A stretch of 64,000 bases of DNA. Source: Calliphora vicina (lineage: Eukaryota; Arthropoda; Insecta; Diptera; Calliphoridae). The stretch is taken from assembly GCF_958450345.1 (NCBI RefSeq), contig NC_088783.1, positions 89,352,395 through 89,416,394 of the forward strand, in the 5' to 3' direction. The notes beneath the pieces are model-generated. The model saw only the letters and a list, made by a program, of their open reading frames with translations, did not search any database and was not told where the DNA came from. Both the position numbers and the translations under genes were made by a program. How positions within the stretch are numbered: the first letter of the stretch is position 1; every line of letters starts with the position of its first letter. This document shows, in pieces, positions 32,166 to 43,609 of the stretch.

Positions 32166-33082
32166 TAGGGTTTTTATCCCGGGAATTCCCGGTACAAATT
32201 TCCCGGGAATTTTGCCAATTTTTCACTACCCGATTCCCGGGATTTTTAATCGGGATTCCCGGGAATTAAAAACTGACGGAACTATAAAGAAAATAAGTTA
32301 GAACTCTAATTTTAATAGTTCTTGGTAACAATGACAGTTTTATAATGAGCGTGTTTTGCAGATGTTGTATTGATTTCGTGAATGAACACCTCTGAATTAA
32401 ATAATTTAGAAATTTTCATCTTTAAGTTTTCCATCATTATATTTTTTAAAAATTATTTGTATAAACTTTTATATTTTATAATAACAAAACATTAAATGAA
32501 GACTTTATGTATATTTACATATAACAAATATAACAAATGAATTTCTTAATTCGAATATCGAGATCAAAATAAATTTTAAAATTTTCTCTAAACGAATCAG
32601 TTAAATGTTTTGAATTCATTCCTTTTACTTAAGCAAAATTTTTCAATTCATTTTGTAAATGATTAAAAGCTTAATAAAACTGAATGAAGAAAAGACATTT
32701 TAACTCAATTTGTAGTAGATTTGAATCAACAAAAATTTAATCATTTAAAGTTTGAATAAATTCTGTTATCAATTAACTTCAAAATTAATTCAATTTAAAT
32801 TAAGCTTTTGAAGGAAGCTAAAGAATTATATATTGGGAATGGAATTATGAAATGAAAGGCAAACATTTTTTAATTGCGGATTAAGATTTTAGTGAATTAA
32901 GCTCAAATTGAATTAATTAATACGATACTCTATATTATGATTATAACACTAAGTTTTTATATTAAATATATCTATAATATTCATAATTTACAGTATTATT
33001 ATATATTTGGGGTACCCGGGACCCGGGAATGTAGAGAAAATTTTTCCCGATTTCCGGCAATCCAAAAAGGTCGGGAACCCTA
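32166..33082. mobile_element. hAT-like element with CCCGGGAATT-rich ends (hAT-3)
   Basis: The ends are TAGGGTTTTTATCCCGGG and CGGGAACCCTA, an imperfect inverted repeat. Subterminal GATTCCCGGGAATT motifs (32180-32265 and 33010-33070) stand out against AT-rich DNA. The putative 8-bp flanks match at only 4 positions, so the duplication is not proven. Interior 32290-33000 is AT-rich and non-coding. Confidence 0.65.
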
Positions 33083-33094
33083 GTCGTTAGTACT

Positions 33095-34308
33095 TCGATT
33101 TGCGTTGTTAATATGAAAATGTTTGTATTGAAAAATCTATTTTTTCAGCAAAAATTATGAATCTCGGAACCAATTAAATGAAAATTAATACAAATGTATA
33201 TTTTCATTTTAAATTGAAAATACACAACAACGAATTTTGTGTACAAAAACATAAAAAACAGCAAATAAGGTATTTGAGATCATGTTTATAAACATATCGC
33301 CTATTTGCTGCAACAACGTCATTACTCAAAATCCGTATCTATTTTATGAACTGAGTAATACAAAATATGCGCTGTTCTATAATATTTCATATAGTTTCAT
33401 CAGTTTTCAAAAAAGTCAAAAAAGGACTACTACATACCATCTGTATTACATATAAGTAGTTTAGTAATGGCTGGAATATAATCTGATACATAAGTACTTA
33501 TTTATGAGCTAAAGTCTAAAAAAAACAAAGTAAACAAACAAAATAAACAAAAAAAATAATCAGTTACTTTTTCTCAATTTGCCCATTTATCTTATTGCAT
33601 GTTTATTTTTAGAAAAACAGAAAAGTTTTTGCTGGGAAGATATTAACATGTACTATTTATATTTCTGAAATCGCATGATTTGTTGAAAATTTATTTAAGA
33701 AATAGTAAAATGTCATAAAATATTCAAAAACGTTTTTCTCGAAACGACTTTTTTTGAATTATGACGTTGTTGCAGCAAATGAGCGATGTGTGAGGTTTTT
33801 AGGGTTTTAGTGAGATCTTCTGAAATAATCTTTTATAAAAAGAATATAATTTAAACGATTTTTTTCTTTATATTTAATAAAACTTTTCTTCGAAAAAAAC
33901 TCTCTCGCTGATAAAGAATATTCCTTTTTGGATTGTTTTAGATTTTGATTAATTTAATAGTTTCGTTTAGTTGTGATAAAAGACTCATATCAAAAAAAGT
34001 TTCGTCTATACATGTAAATACAATCAAAGTTTTAAATACATGTAAATTGAATATGTCAGTTGTTATACATACTCACTAATCATGTTTATTGGATGTTCAA
34101 AAAATATCTAATTTTAATTAGAAATTTGTAAGTATTTGTATTGAAACGGAAAAATAAATACAAATGCAAAAAGAGGAATTTCGGTTAATCGACACAAATT
34201 AATCGGTTTATTTGTTATTTGAAAATAGGCAATTTCAAATTATTCGAACAGTTAACCGTCCAAAATAATTCGGTTAACCGATTAACGGTTAATCGATTGA
34301 ATATATAT
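33095..34308 (-). mobile_element. hAT family M (copy b), containing element N
   Basis: Read on the minus strand it begins at about 34308 with ATTCAATCGATTAACCG and runs through AACAACTGACATATTCAATT and TCTTTTATCACAACTAAACG. It then enters an N element (33295-33790) and the 3' flank seen also near 54900. The terminal TAGGG has been replaced by a TATATA run and no duplication was found. Confidence 0.65.
33295..33790 (-). mobile_element. inverted-repeat element N (copy b)
   Basis: The ends ATCGCCTATTTGCTGCAACA and TGTTGCAGCAAATGAGCGAT face each other. The middle contains a partial CCCAGC-ended MITE (to about 33640). Confidence 0.68.
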
Positions 34309-34385
34309 ATACTAAATTAAATTCCAAAAAAATTTTAAATTCCAAAAAAATGTTGTAATTTTTGAATTTGTTAAATAATGTGCTG

Positions 34386-34505
34386 TTTTTCTATAGCGAG
34401 CGAGTGAGCGCTTTGAGTGGACATTTTACATGTATTTTGTTTTTGTTACAATAACTAAACATATATTAAATTTCCAGTCAAAGTACTCGTTCGCTATAGA
34501 AAACC
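34386..34505. repeat. small palindromic MITE
   Basis: Left arm TTTTTCTATAGCGAGCGAGT and right arm CTCGTTCGCTATAGAAAACC are inverted, about 75 bp apart. Confidence 0.65.
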
Positions 34506-34509
34506 AGAA

Positions 34510-35453
34510 CATAAAAATATATTTTTTTGAGCGATAAAAAATAATTTTAGTTGAAATGTTTAAAAAAATGTTACTATTGACAAATTTTGAAAATACTAAA
34601 GATCTCCAAAAACATAAATTTAAACTCATTTTTTAAAAATAGAATATAAGCCATATTTGGCCCAATCTTTGAATTTAAATAAATAAAAAAAAAAATAATT
34701 TTTGAGAATTATTTATTTTAGTGAAGCAGGTTAATTCATTTTTTTATTCATTATTTTTACGAGGGCCAAAGTTTGTCGTTTTCTGACAAAATTTAAGTTA
34801 ATAAGCATTAGTTGTAAAAGTAACTAAAAAAATAAGACATGAAAAAATACAATACATTTTTTCCCTGTTTTAAAAATTAAAATCTAACTTTAAACGTCCA
34901 TAACTTTAACCGCGTATCAAAATTCTAATCCAATCAAAAGTTATGGACTTTTGTCCTCCTTCTCGTGGAATGGACCACTGTGCATTGATGAAATGTAACC
35001 GTAATTAACGTGGACTTAACGTAAGACTATAAATCTAGAGTTTCGTGTTCGGTTTTAACCGAAACCGCGGTTTTTTAAGGCCTAATCCGAAACCGACAAT
35101 TGTTCTTCGGTTTTTACTTTTAATCTATTTTCAGTAGAAAAAAACTTTTTCATCCAATTTCTCTAAATACAAATCGATGTAAAAGTATCTTAAGATGTCT
35201 TTAAATTTTTTAAATTGTATTACAATAATTGATTCCGATGAAGTAGCAGGCTACCTTTTGCAGGCTAAGCAATACACGTCACCCGTGTATGAAGAAAAAT
35301 TTTGTTTAAGTTTTTTATGGGCACGGTGACAAAAATGTGCCAAATTATAAATATTTTCATGTCACTAAGTTTGGCTGCAATCGGAAATAATTTTCTGCCT
35401 CCGGTTTCATGTTGAATTTTTCAAAAATTTAATTAAAAATTACAATAGAGCAT
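34510..35453. other. non-coding DNA with two transposon ends
   Basis: CCACTGTG at 34975-34982 closes an unknown element (inverse CACAGTGGTCCATTCCACGA). At about 35038 TAGAGTTTCGTGTTCGG and CGGTTTTAACCGAAACCGCG look like the start of a hAT-like element; related CCGAAACCGCGG sequence is found at 44002-44014. Neither element is fully delimited. Confidence 0.45.
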
Positions 35454-35542
35454 TTTTTTTTTTTTTTGATTTATTGAATCTGTATATTTTGACCTTACAA
35501 TAAGTTTTTAAATCTTATAACTAAAATTAAAACTATTTGCTC

Positions 35543-36121
35543 TTAGCGGGGTGGTAGATCTGCTCTACGGAGCCTGGATCGGGTTTGGGTCTGCACAAGT
35601 TGTCTTGCAAGCGTATTGGGATGGTTTCGCAGCTTCACAATATATTTCTCAAGGACTTTCTTGAACTCTTCCTTTTCCAATGTCACTTCTAGGTCTCTGT
35701 GGATGTTTTCATTTCTTATGTACCATGGCGCTCCCGTCATGGTCCTAAGAATTTTAGATTGGGCCCTCTGTATAAGATCAATACTGGTGTTGCTAGCCAT
35801 TCCCCATAATTGAATTCCATATGTTCAAATTGGTTTTAAAACGGTCTTATACAGGATGACTTTATATTCAAGGCTTAATTTTGATTGGTCACTGATTAAC
35901 CAATGAAAGCTAGAGGCTTTTAACTTCATGTGAAGTCTCTTGGTTTCTATGTGTCGGCGCCAAGTAAGCCGTCTATCTAGATGAATACCAAGGTAGGTGA
36001 CATAATCAGACTGCGGTATATTAACGTTGTTGAGTGTGACAGGTGGGCAATTCCCTCTCCTTAGAGCGAACGTAACATGTTTACTTTTCAGCTCATTTAC
36101 CTTTATTCGCCAGTTTTTCAA
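35543..36121 (-). pseudogene. C-terminal RT region of LINE-B
   Basis: It continues the broken reverse transcriptase: NWRIKVNELKSKHVTFALRR, VTYLGIHLDRRLTWRRHI and SLEYKVILYKTVLKPI. A TGA follows (about 35822-35824), then YGIQLWGMASNTS, QRAQSKILRTMTGAPWYIRN and the end RLRRADLPPR. The TGA stands where the sense is tryptophan, and LINE-A has TGA at the same codon. Confidence 0.83.
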
Positions 36122-37801
36122 TCATGACTCCACACGTACGACGTAATTCTGCAGTTGACTAGATGCCATGAGTGGGTTTTCGTCTGAGCTAATAATGGCG
36201 GTATCATCAGCAAATGTTGAAATTGTTAGTTTATCGCACGTAGGGAGGTCGGAGGTGTAAATCAAATATAGCGTAGGTCCTAGTACACTTCCCTGTGGAA
36301 CGCCAGCTCCAATCTTGTATTCTCTCGTCACATAATCATTGTACTTAACTCTGAAAAGTCTATTCGATAAATAAGACTCCAGCAATTTATGAGTACATAG
36401 TGGTAGTAAACATTTGATTTTATGTACTAGACCCTTATGCCATACCTTGTCAAAAGCCTGAGCAACGTCTAAAAAGACGGCAGAACAATATTTCTTTAAT
36501 TCAAAAGATTTTCTAATCTCTCCAGTTAAATGATTGACCTGTTCAATGGTGGCATGATGTTCACGGAAACCAAATTGGTGTACTGGGATAATGTTTCCAT
36601 CATTCAAAAAAGGTATTATCTTTTCCTGGAATATTTTCTCGAATAGCTTCGACAAACAAGGGAGTAGGCTAAGAGGTCTATAAGAAGATGGCAGGGTTAA
36701 ATCTTTACCCGGTTTAGGTATCATTATTATTTGAGAAATTTTCCAATTTTTTGGATAAATTCCTAGTTTCAAGATCGCATTAAACAATATAGATAGCACA
36801 ATTATTGCCACATTTGGTAGGTTCTTAATCATTGATGGCGTTATTAAATCATATCCCGGTGATTTTTTCAAGTCTAATTTATTTTTAATTACTCTATTAA
36901 CATCCTCAGGACTAATATCGAATTGGGCTGCATTAGCCATTGTTGAAGCTGGCAGTTCTTCTAGTTCAAACTCATTTGCCGTGGAGTTGGGTTGAAATAG
37001 TTCACTTAAATGTTCAGCAAATACAGATCCTTTTTCTATAGCACTTCGTGACCAGGTTCCGTCAGCTTTTCTTAAAGCGCTTTGTGCCTCTACCGGTGGC
37101 TTAATGTTCCTCGTTGCCTTCCAAAGAGAGAAATTTGTGTATTTTGTACTCGTCAAACTTTTAATATAATTTTCGTTTATGCGATCCTCTTCTAAATGAA
37201 GGGCTCTTTTCAGTTTTCGTACTGCTGCGGACAGCCTCTGCTTTGCAGCAGGTGATCTATTATGTTGCCATTCTCTTCTGAGTCTTCTCTTTTCGAGAAG
37301 AAGTCTTTCAATATCCGAACTTGAAATAGGCGTATTAGTTTTTGGAGGGATCTGGCACCTAGAGTGTTCCAGAGCCGAAACAATCAATGACTTCATGTCA
37401 TCCATGTTTTGCATGGATGACATGAAGTTAGTCATTTTTTGATTAAGAGAGGAAATATTCTCAGTAAGTGTTTGCATAAGGTTTTCCAACCCTCCCATAT
37501 TTTGGGGGACTTTTGGCTTTTGATAACCCGTTTTTAAAATACTGGCGTATGAGCTGGCTCCAGCATTAATTGTTGCTCCCTGGCCATTTTCCTGTGATAC
37601 TGGATAAGCCGCATTTATTTTATCATTTGAAAGATCTACTCCAGAGCTTAGTGGTCTAGATGTAGATACCGAATTTGTAGGTGTTGATTCAACTATTTCT
37701 CCTCTCAACAGCTTTTGCCTCTCTCTTAATCTTTTTAGTAACTCCTTGTAGACCGGGCATCCGCGATAATTAGCAGTTACCACATTTCCTACTGAGACCA
37801 T
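36122..37801 (-). pseudogene. gag/RT fusion frame of LINE-B, endonuclease missing
   Basis: From the ATG at 37799-37801 the frame runs 559 residues. The first about 130 are the end of a Jockey gag (TANYRGCPVY after a zinc knuckle, then a NLMQTLTENISSLNQKM coiled-coil-like stretch). The frame then joins, without the endonuclease domain, to the linker before RT (IERLLLEKRRLRREWQHN) and the RT domain. RT motifs are SSYRPLSLLPCLSKLFEKIF, HQFGFREHHATIEQVNHLTG, AVFLDVAQAFDKVWHKGL, GAGVPQGSVLGP and catalytic FADDTA (about 36202-36219). It stops at 36120-36122, where LINE-A and family logic have tryptophan (TGG to TGA). Upstream, out of frame, 37802-37870 still encodes CVACGGLHSSSQC. Confidence 0.85.
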
Positions 37802-37900
37802 TCTCAACTATATCACATTGTGACGAAGAGTGCAGGCCTCCGCATGCAACACATACTACACATAGGGTACAATAATTACGTGTATGTCCAAATAGAGCAT

Positions 37901-38377
37901 TATAAGCAAGTTTATTCTAGGTAACTGTATTTATTTGTAAAAATAGAAATCAATTATAATTACATACATATAAAGGTATTTATAGACCACAATACTGAGT
38001 ATTAACTCTTTTCAAATTTAAAATATTATTGAAATAATTCGGTATTTCAAGAAATCGTTTCGAAAAAACATTTATTGTTTACACGATAGTATTACAAATT
38101 TTAGTAAAATAGTTTTATGATAAATTCCCAATTTTTAATTTGATAAATTCACTGAAATTTATTGTTGGGGGATAAACTAGTTCCTATGCGCATTTCACTG
38201 GTTGCTTAGGCAAGATCATCAGGAAACCTTTTCCCAAAAGGCTTTAGAAAAACTAAAGATATTATACAAATAAAACTATATACAAATATTTTATTTCTTT
38301 GTTGATTGATATTTTTCAGAAAACTCTATTTTTATTTTATATTTTGTTGACATTTGTATTTATAAATATGTACATTA
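37901..38377. other. non-coding DNA with dispersed repeat L (copy 2)
   Basis: The inverse of 38121-38256 matches 13834-13965 (GCGCATTTCACTGGTTGC, GATCATCAGGAAACC). The rest is AT-rich without signals. Confidence 0.55.
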
Positions 38378-39979
38378 GAGTGACAGCCGATTTGTTTTTT
38401 TAGATCAAAGAGTGCCGGGTGGAATATTGTGACACTAGGCCTATATGTTAAGTGCTGAAAATTTGAGCCAAATCGGGCAACGATTTCTGGACGCGCATCG
38501 AGGTCAAAGTTCAGATATATGCAAAATTATACTATTTATATGGAATAAATAGGTGAAACTCCTTAACTTTCTGCATTGTTTTCTATAAATATGTAGATTT
38601 ATTTATATTAATGAATATTACATTAAATTTTTTTTTTTTTTGGAAATTAGCCCTGTAATTCCTTTGGGTCAAAATGACCCAAAAACTGTATTATCGCCAA
38701 AATTAAAGAAAAATGCAAATTTTTCAGTTTTTGAAAAAATTTTGCTACTAAATAAATACTTTTGCAATTGAATGCAAAAGAATCGAAATATGTACGTAAT
38801 TATCGTTGTAATGAGATATAAATGACAAAATTTGGTTAAAAAATGTTAAAGTTATTACAAATTCGCCAGACCATTAACGTGTTTCACGCCACTTGAACAT
38901 AAAATTTAGGAAAAAAATTAACATATTTCGAGAAAAATTAATATAAAAGCTAATTTTTATTTAAAATATATCCGTATTTACTTGTGTACGAGTTTTTGTC
39001 TTCGTAGGATATCGTTAACCTATTCGCAGGTATGGCCAAAAAAAATATTTTTTTTAACGGCAGTTTCGAAATTTATAACAGTAAGGAAATTGGGGTCATT
39101 CGCCTAAATATGGGCAAAAAATTTGTTTTTCTTGAAAATCGCAAAATTTAAATCGCAGGTACGGAAAAACTGTAAGAGGTATTGACATAATTTTTTCATA
39201 TTTTTATTCCCTATTTTGATCTCAATAAATCCCAATGTGATGATCAAAAAATTCTGAAATTTGTTTAAGAAAATTTTTAAAAATTTGAAAATGGAGATTT
39301 GAAACAGCCGTTAAAAAAATAATTTTTTTGGCCATACCTGTGAATAGGTTAACGGTATCCTACGAAGACAAAAACATATACACAAGTAAATACGGATATA
39401 TTTTAGATAAAAATTAGCTAATATTTTAATTTTTCTCGAAATATGTTAATTTTTTTTCCTAAATTTTTTGTTTAAGTGGCCTGAAACACGTTAATGGTCT
39501 GGCGAATTTGTAATAACTTTAAAATTGTTTAACCAAATTTTGTCATTTATATCTCATTACAGCATTTCGATTCTTTTGCATTCAATTGCAAAATTATTTA
39601 TTTAGTAGCAAAATTTTTAAAATATCTGAAAAAATTTTTCCGAATTTTGGCGACAATACAGTTTTTGGGTCATTTTGACCCAAAGGAGATGCAGGGTTAA
39701 CTTCGAAAAAAAATTTTAATGTAATATTCGTTAATATAAATAAATCTATACATTTCTAGAAAACAATGCAGAAATTTAACGAGTTTCACCTATTTATTCC
39801 ATATAAATAGTAAAAATTGTAATGTATCTGAACTTTGACCTCAATGCGCGTCCAGAATTCGTTGCCCGATTTGGCTCAAATTTTCAGCACTTAACTTTTA
39901 GGCCTAGTGTCACAATATTCCACCCGGCACTCTTCAAAATTTTAACAACAAATTTTTTCCATACAACTGATTGTCACTC
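38378..39979. mobile_element. full-length foldback element, family F1 (copy c), 1602 bp
   Basis: It starts GAGTGACAGCCGA and ends GATTGTCACTC, with TA on both sides (38376-38377, 39980-39981). Arms of about 690 bp (38378-39068 and 39298-39979) are imperfect inverses. Within them are GGGTCAAAATGACCC (itself palindromic), CGCGCATCGAGGTCAAAG and GTATGGCCAAAAAAAAT. The spacer holds AGTAAGGAAATTGGGGTC and GCAGGTACGGAAAAACTG. No coding is seen. Confidence 0.85.
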
Positions 39980-39993
39980 TAATGTACATACAT

Positions 39994-41296
39994 TAGAGAT
40001 GAGCGATCCCGTGATTTTTGAAGAACGTCGTTCTCAGTGAACGTGATTTATAAATCACTGTTCTTTTAAACAGTGACCGTGATCACGTTTTGTCTATTTT
40101 AAACAAAATAACAATTATGTTAAGAAGAATATATTATGTATTATTTGCATTCTTAATGGCCTCATTTTGTATCTTCAAACGTATGTTCGTTTGCGTTTCC
40201 GTTTGGAACGAAAAAATAAAAATTTGGTATTTTATAAAACGAAACGATATTTGCGTTTCAAGTCAATTTTTTGATGTGGTACCAAGTTTGAAAACATAGT
40301 TTTTATGTCAACTTTCTGCCAAATAAATTAAATTATTTTTATTTATTTTCAAACAAATAAAATTTATTGAAAAAATTTTGAAATTTTTGATTGTTTTTTA
40401 CATTTATTTGGAAAACAAATTTTTGTTGTTGTATTTTTATGAATAAAAAGGAAAAACACATTCTCAAAAAAATGATTTTTCTTTGGAAATTTAAAAATCT
40501 ATGAAAAATGTATTGAAACGAAAAGAAATTCTCAACGTTTGATTTTGATGTTTCAAGCGCTTGTGAACGTTTTGTTCTGTTTTATAAAATTCAATTTTAT
40601 ATACAGAAACGAAAAATACGTTTTGAAAAATATGAAAATTCAAAAATGACTAATTTATTCGAAAAAAACGTTTCGTTACGTATTACAAAATTAGGGCATA
40701 AATCTGCTCGTATGTTAACCAAAAACTAATATTTGCTGATTTAAAAACTTTTTTTTTAAATAGGAAAATAACAAAATTAAGCAAATGTAACAAAATTTTA
40801 AGAGAATTAACTGATATGGTACTTAACATTTTATTTTATACACTGTGTTGGAGATAAATAAAATTATGCGCCTAAAAATAGGCTGTTGTTACCAGTGAAT
40901 GTTGAAAAATATTAAATGTCGTTAACAGTTTGTTGAAATACTTAAAAGAGCGACATTAAAAGTACCTGTTATTTTCTTGCTTTCTTACCAGTGATTTTTT
41001 AAAAACGTTACTAATGAATGTTGAAAGATACAAAAGAACGACATTTAACAGTATGTTGAAAAATGTGAAAGAACGATATTAAAAGTACCTGTTACTACAG
41101 TTGTTCCAATGATTTTTCTAAAACGTTGCCTGCGAATGTTGATGAAAATAAAAGAACAACATTTAACAGTATGTTGAAAAATATAAAAGAACGACTTAAT
41201 TGTACCTGTTACTTGCAATATTCAGTAACTGTTGTTTCCAGTGATTTTTCAATCACAGTGATTAAATCACAGGTATGGAAATATCGCTCATCTCTA
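39994..41296. mobile_element. hAT-like non-autonomous element (S), 1303 bp
   Basis: The ends are TAGAGATGAGCGATCCCGTG and, inverted, TAGAGATGAGCGATATTTCC. TAGAGATG(A/G)GC starts are common among hAT elements. The 8-bp flanks do not match. ATCACTG/CAGTGAT motifs cluster near both ends. The interior includes a tandem repeat at 40895-41250. No transposase frame is seen. Confidence 0.68.
40895..41250. repeat. about 120-bp tandem repeat, roughly three units
   Basis: Units share AATGTTGAAA, AAAAGAACGACATTTAACAG, AGTATGTTGAAAAAT and AAGTACCTGTTA, with CCAGTGATTTTT between them. The unit spacing is about 120-130 bp. Confidence 0.7.
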
Positions 41297-41499
41297 CTTA
41301 TAGTTAAAGAAAAAAAAAAACAGTTTTTTCGCTATCCTGTAAAATGTTGATTTTCCTTATAGCACTATTTGAAAAATATTGTAAAATTTTGAGTTATTTG
41401 CCAAATAGTTTAGTATATTATCAGCGAATTTTCCATTTATTTATATAAACTAGTTTATTGATATGTTTATATCGAGCCCTTAGTGCCAAATTATCGTAA

Positions 41500-41750
41500 A
41501 GGTAGGGTCACACACGGCAAATATTTGCTCAAAAAAGCGTAATCACTTTTTTTAGCACAAATTTGTTTGACGTGTTCACTCTTACAAGTGTTTTGTAAGA
41601 TCAAACAGCATGGAATAAAATAAAACTAAATTTTTTGTTTTGAATCATCCTAAGTAAAATAAGTTTTTGAAATAAATAAAATAATTCAAATGTATTTTAT
41701 TTAGTGGTTACGTCTTTTTCGTCAAATATTTGTCATGTGTGGCTCTACCT
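41500..41750. mobile_element. 251-bp MITE with TAA duplication (T)
   Basis: AGGTAGGGTCACACACGG and the inverse form of GTGTGGCTCTACCT are the ends; TAA lies at 41497-41499 and 41751-41753. CAAATATTTG lies just inside each end. A 3-bp TWA duplication points to a Harbinger-type MITE. Confidence 0.7.
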
Positions 41751-41756
41751 TAAGCG

Positions 41757-42085
41757 ACAAAACACAAATTTTACAGGAGAAGGTTTTTTTTGATTATTTT
41801 GAAATTTATACATAGAATTAAAAATGTTATGATGCGATATAATATAATTTCGTTCAAGCTATTTGTCTATTTTTCAAAAATATTTATAACTTTTGACAAT
41901 TTAAAATTCATGGAATACTTTAGAGAAAAATATGACAAAAAATGCTTTATATTGGATTTTTGCATGGATAAAAATTTTTCGAATTGAAATTAAATTTTTA
42001 TTTATAAATAGTTTTTAATGAAATTTCACAGTTATGTAGATTTTTCTATTTAAAATGGAAAAATAAAAACGAATTTTGAAATTTA
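41757..42085. other. AT-rich non-coding DNA
   Basis: Open frames here are low-complexity by-products. Nothing is called. Confidence 0.4.
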
Positions 42086-42993
42086 TTATCAGCAATCCCG
42101 TAATTCCCAAAAAAGTGTTGAAAAATTCCAAAATTTCTAATTTTTAGTTTTTTGGCTACCAGGGTCGGGGTTATCGGGACCCTTTACAAAATAATTAGAA
42201 ACATATTGAGCCACCTATAATCGGTTACTATATTTTGATATCGGTTACGCGATTTGAGAATTTTTGCCTTAAAGTTTTATTTTACATAAAAAATAGGTGT
42301 TTTTTGAAAGGACCTGGTCCCCTCGGTAACAACAATTTTGAAATTGGTTTTCCTTTAAAATATTTTATCAAAACTAAGCTTTCAGAAAGTAGAAATTCCT
42401 TATGCATCCTCTTAGAAATTTTTTGCGATAACTTAAAAAGAAAAAAAGTTATTTTTTCCCAAAAAATAGCGAAAAATGGCTTTTTAAAATTTTTTAAATT
42501 CAAATGCATATAACTTTGGTTTTAGTCATTATTTTTAAACAGTTCTTTTTCTATTTGACACATACATGTGTTGTTAGTGCAATAAAGGAAAACTGGAGAA
42601 AATCGGCAAATATTTGGATACGCTGTTATCAAAAAACTGGAGTAGGGTGGGTAAAAATATTGAAAATTTAATTTTCAAATGCGAATATCTCCTAAGCTAT
42701 AATAGATAATTGATAGCTACGATGTAGTAGTGCTCGATGAGAAGATTCTACATGTATAATGGTTTTGAAATCGGAACTCAAACCAAGAAATAATATCGTT
42801 TTAAAAATGTAACATACCCGAGGTGTCCTACTTTGAGGGCCCTTGGTCGCGCCCCTGGTGGGCCCATGAGGTCCACGTTCAAAACTTAAACTCGACAACA
42901 CTTCTTCTTTGCGCATGTGAAATTTAATTCAAACCAATCTAACCATTTAGAAGTTACAGATTTATTTCCCTCTTTTTTTTCTATACCACTGTG
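42086..42993. mobile_element. CACAGTGG-ended repeat, family H1 (copy a)
   Basis: The right end is CTATACCACTGTG. Inside are GACCTGGTCCCCTCGGTA, CTGGAGTAGGGTGGGTAAAA and AAACTTAAACTCGACAACAC, all shared with 47577-48600 and 61094-62106. The left limit is a guess, based on where similarity to other copies starts. It is non-coding. Confidence 0.62.
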
Positions 42994-43401
42994 TGTCGCT
43001 TACGATAAAATTTGTTTACTGTAAAATATAAACATTGACTTACCCCCTATATTTTTGATGTTATTAACAATTTTGATATTCTGAGAACGCTAAAACATCA
43101 GTCGGTCCATAAAATTTTAATTTTTGCAATAAAAAAAATTAGAAATGTCGCTTACGATAATTAGGTGCCTGAATGGCAGTTCATTCATATGCAACATACA
43201 AATGATACACAATTAGGCTCTACCCAATATTTTTTCTAGTAAACGAATATGCAGTTAAATAATTTTATCCAAGAAAAAGTTTTTAATGTTCGTAATTGTC
43301 CTGTTTCTTCACAATCCGACTGATCATTTTCAAGTTCAGATGCACTGCTCAATATATCTGGCTACTTATAGCCATTTGTGTAACCGTTCTCTTGTATATT
43401 A

Positions 43402-43605
43402 TCAAAATTCGTTCTCCAGCAGGTATTTTTTGGCTTCTATTTCTTTATATGTTGGCTCTTTTTTAGTTTCCCTCTCATATTTAAGGCTATGACTGGTCCA
43501 CTCATAAAATTTCATCAGATCTGCATAGGTTGGCAATATATTATATTTCAAATCACACAAAACAAAAAATAAGGGCCACTTCCAACAATTCCTGTTACGC
43601 TCCAT
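43402..43605 (-). pseudogene. unrecognised coding fragment
   Basis: This 67-residue open frame has ordinary protein composition (LPTYADLMKFYEWTSHSLKY, then KKEPTYKEIEAKKYLLE) rather than the low-complexity peptides typical here. It starts with an ATG. I recall similar 'LPTYADVL...KEPT..EIA' text in transposon-derived proteins, but cannot name the family. It could be the N-terminal remnant of such a gene; the downstream frame closes at 43402. Confidence 0.35.
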
Positions 43606-43609
43606 TTCT

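Larger units (their letters stand above)
35454..37890 (-). mobile_element. 5'-truncated Jockey-type LINE (LINE-B) with target duplication
   Basis: On the minus strand the element ends in a run of about 15 A (35453-35467). It is flanked by AATAGAGCAT at 35444-35453 and 37891-37900, a 10-bp duplication (11 if the next T is counted). The 5' junction falls inside the gag zinc-knuckle region. The copy lacks the endonuclease region and carries stops in RT. Length is about 2.4 kb. Confidence 0.9.

Noticed and set aside
32158..33090. 8-bp duplication for the CCCGGG-rich element
   Set aside because: GTCATGTC and GTCGTTAG agree at only four positions, so it is not counted as a duplication.
18735..34308. 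One 15.6-kb hAT bounded by the two family M ends
   Set aside because: The two ends are the same end of the element in opposite orientation, with no matching 8-bp duplication; they are better read as two separate copies.
42235..42513. 92-codon frame and its antisense partner
   Set aside because: Both lie within the H1 repeat and are not kept open in its other copies.
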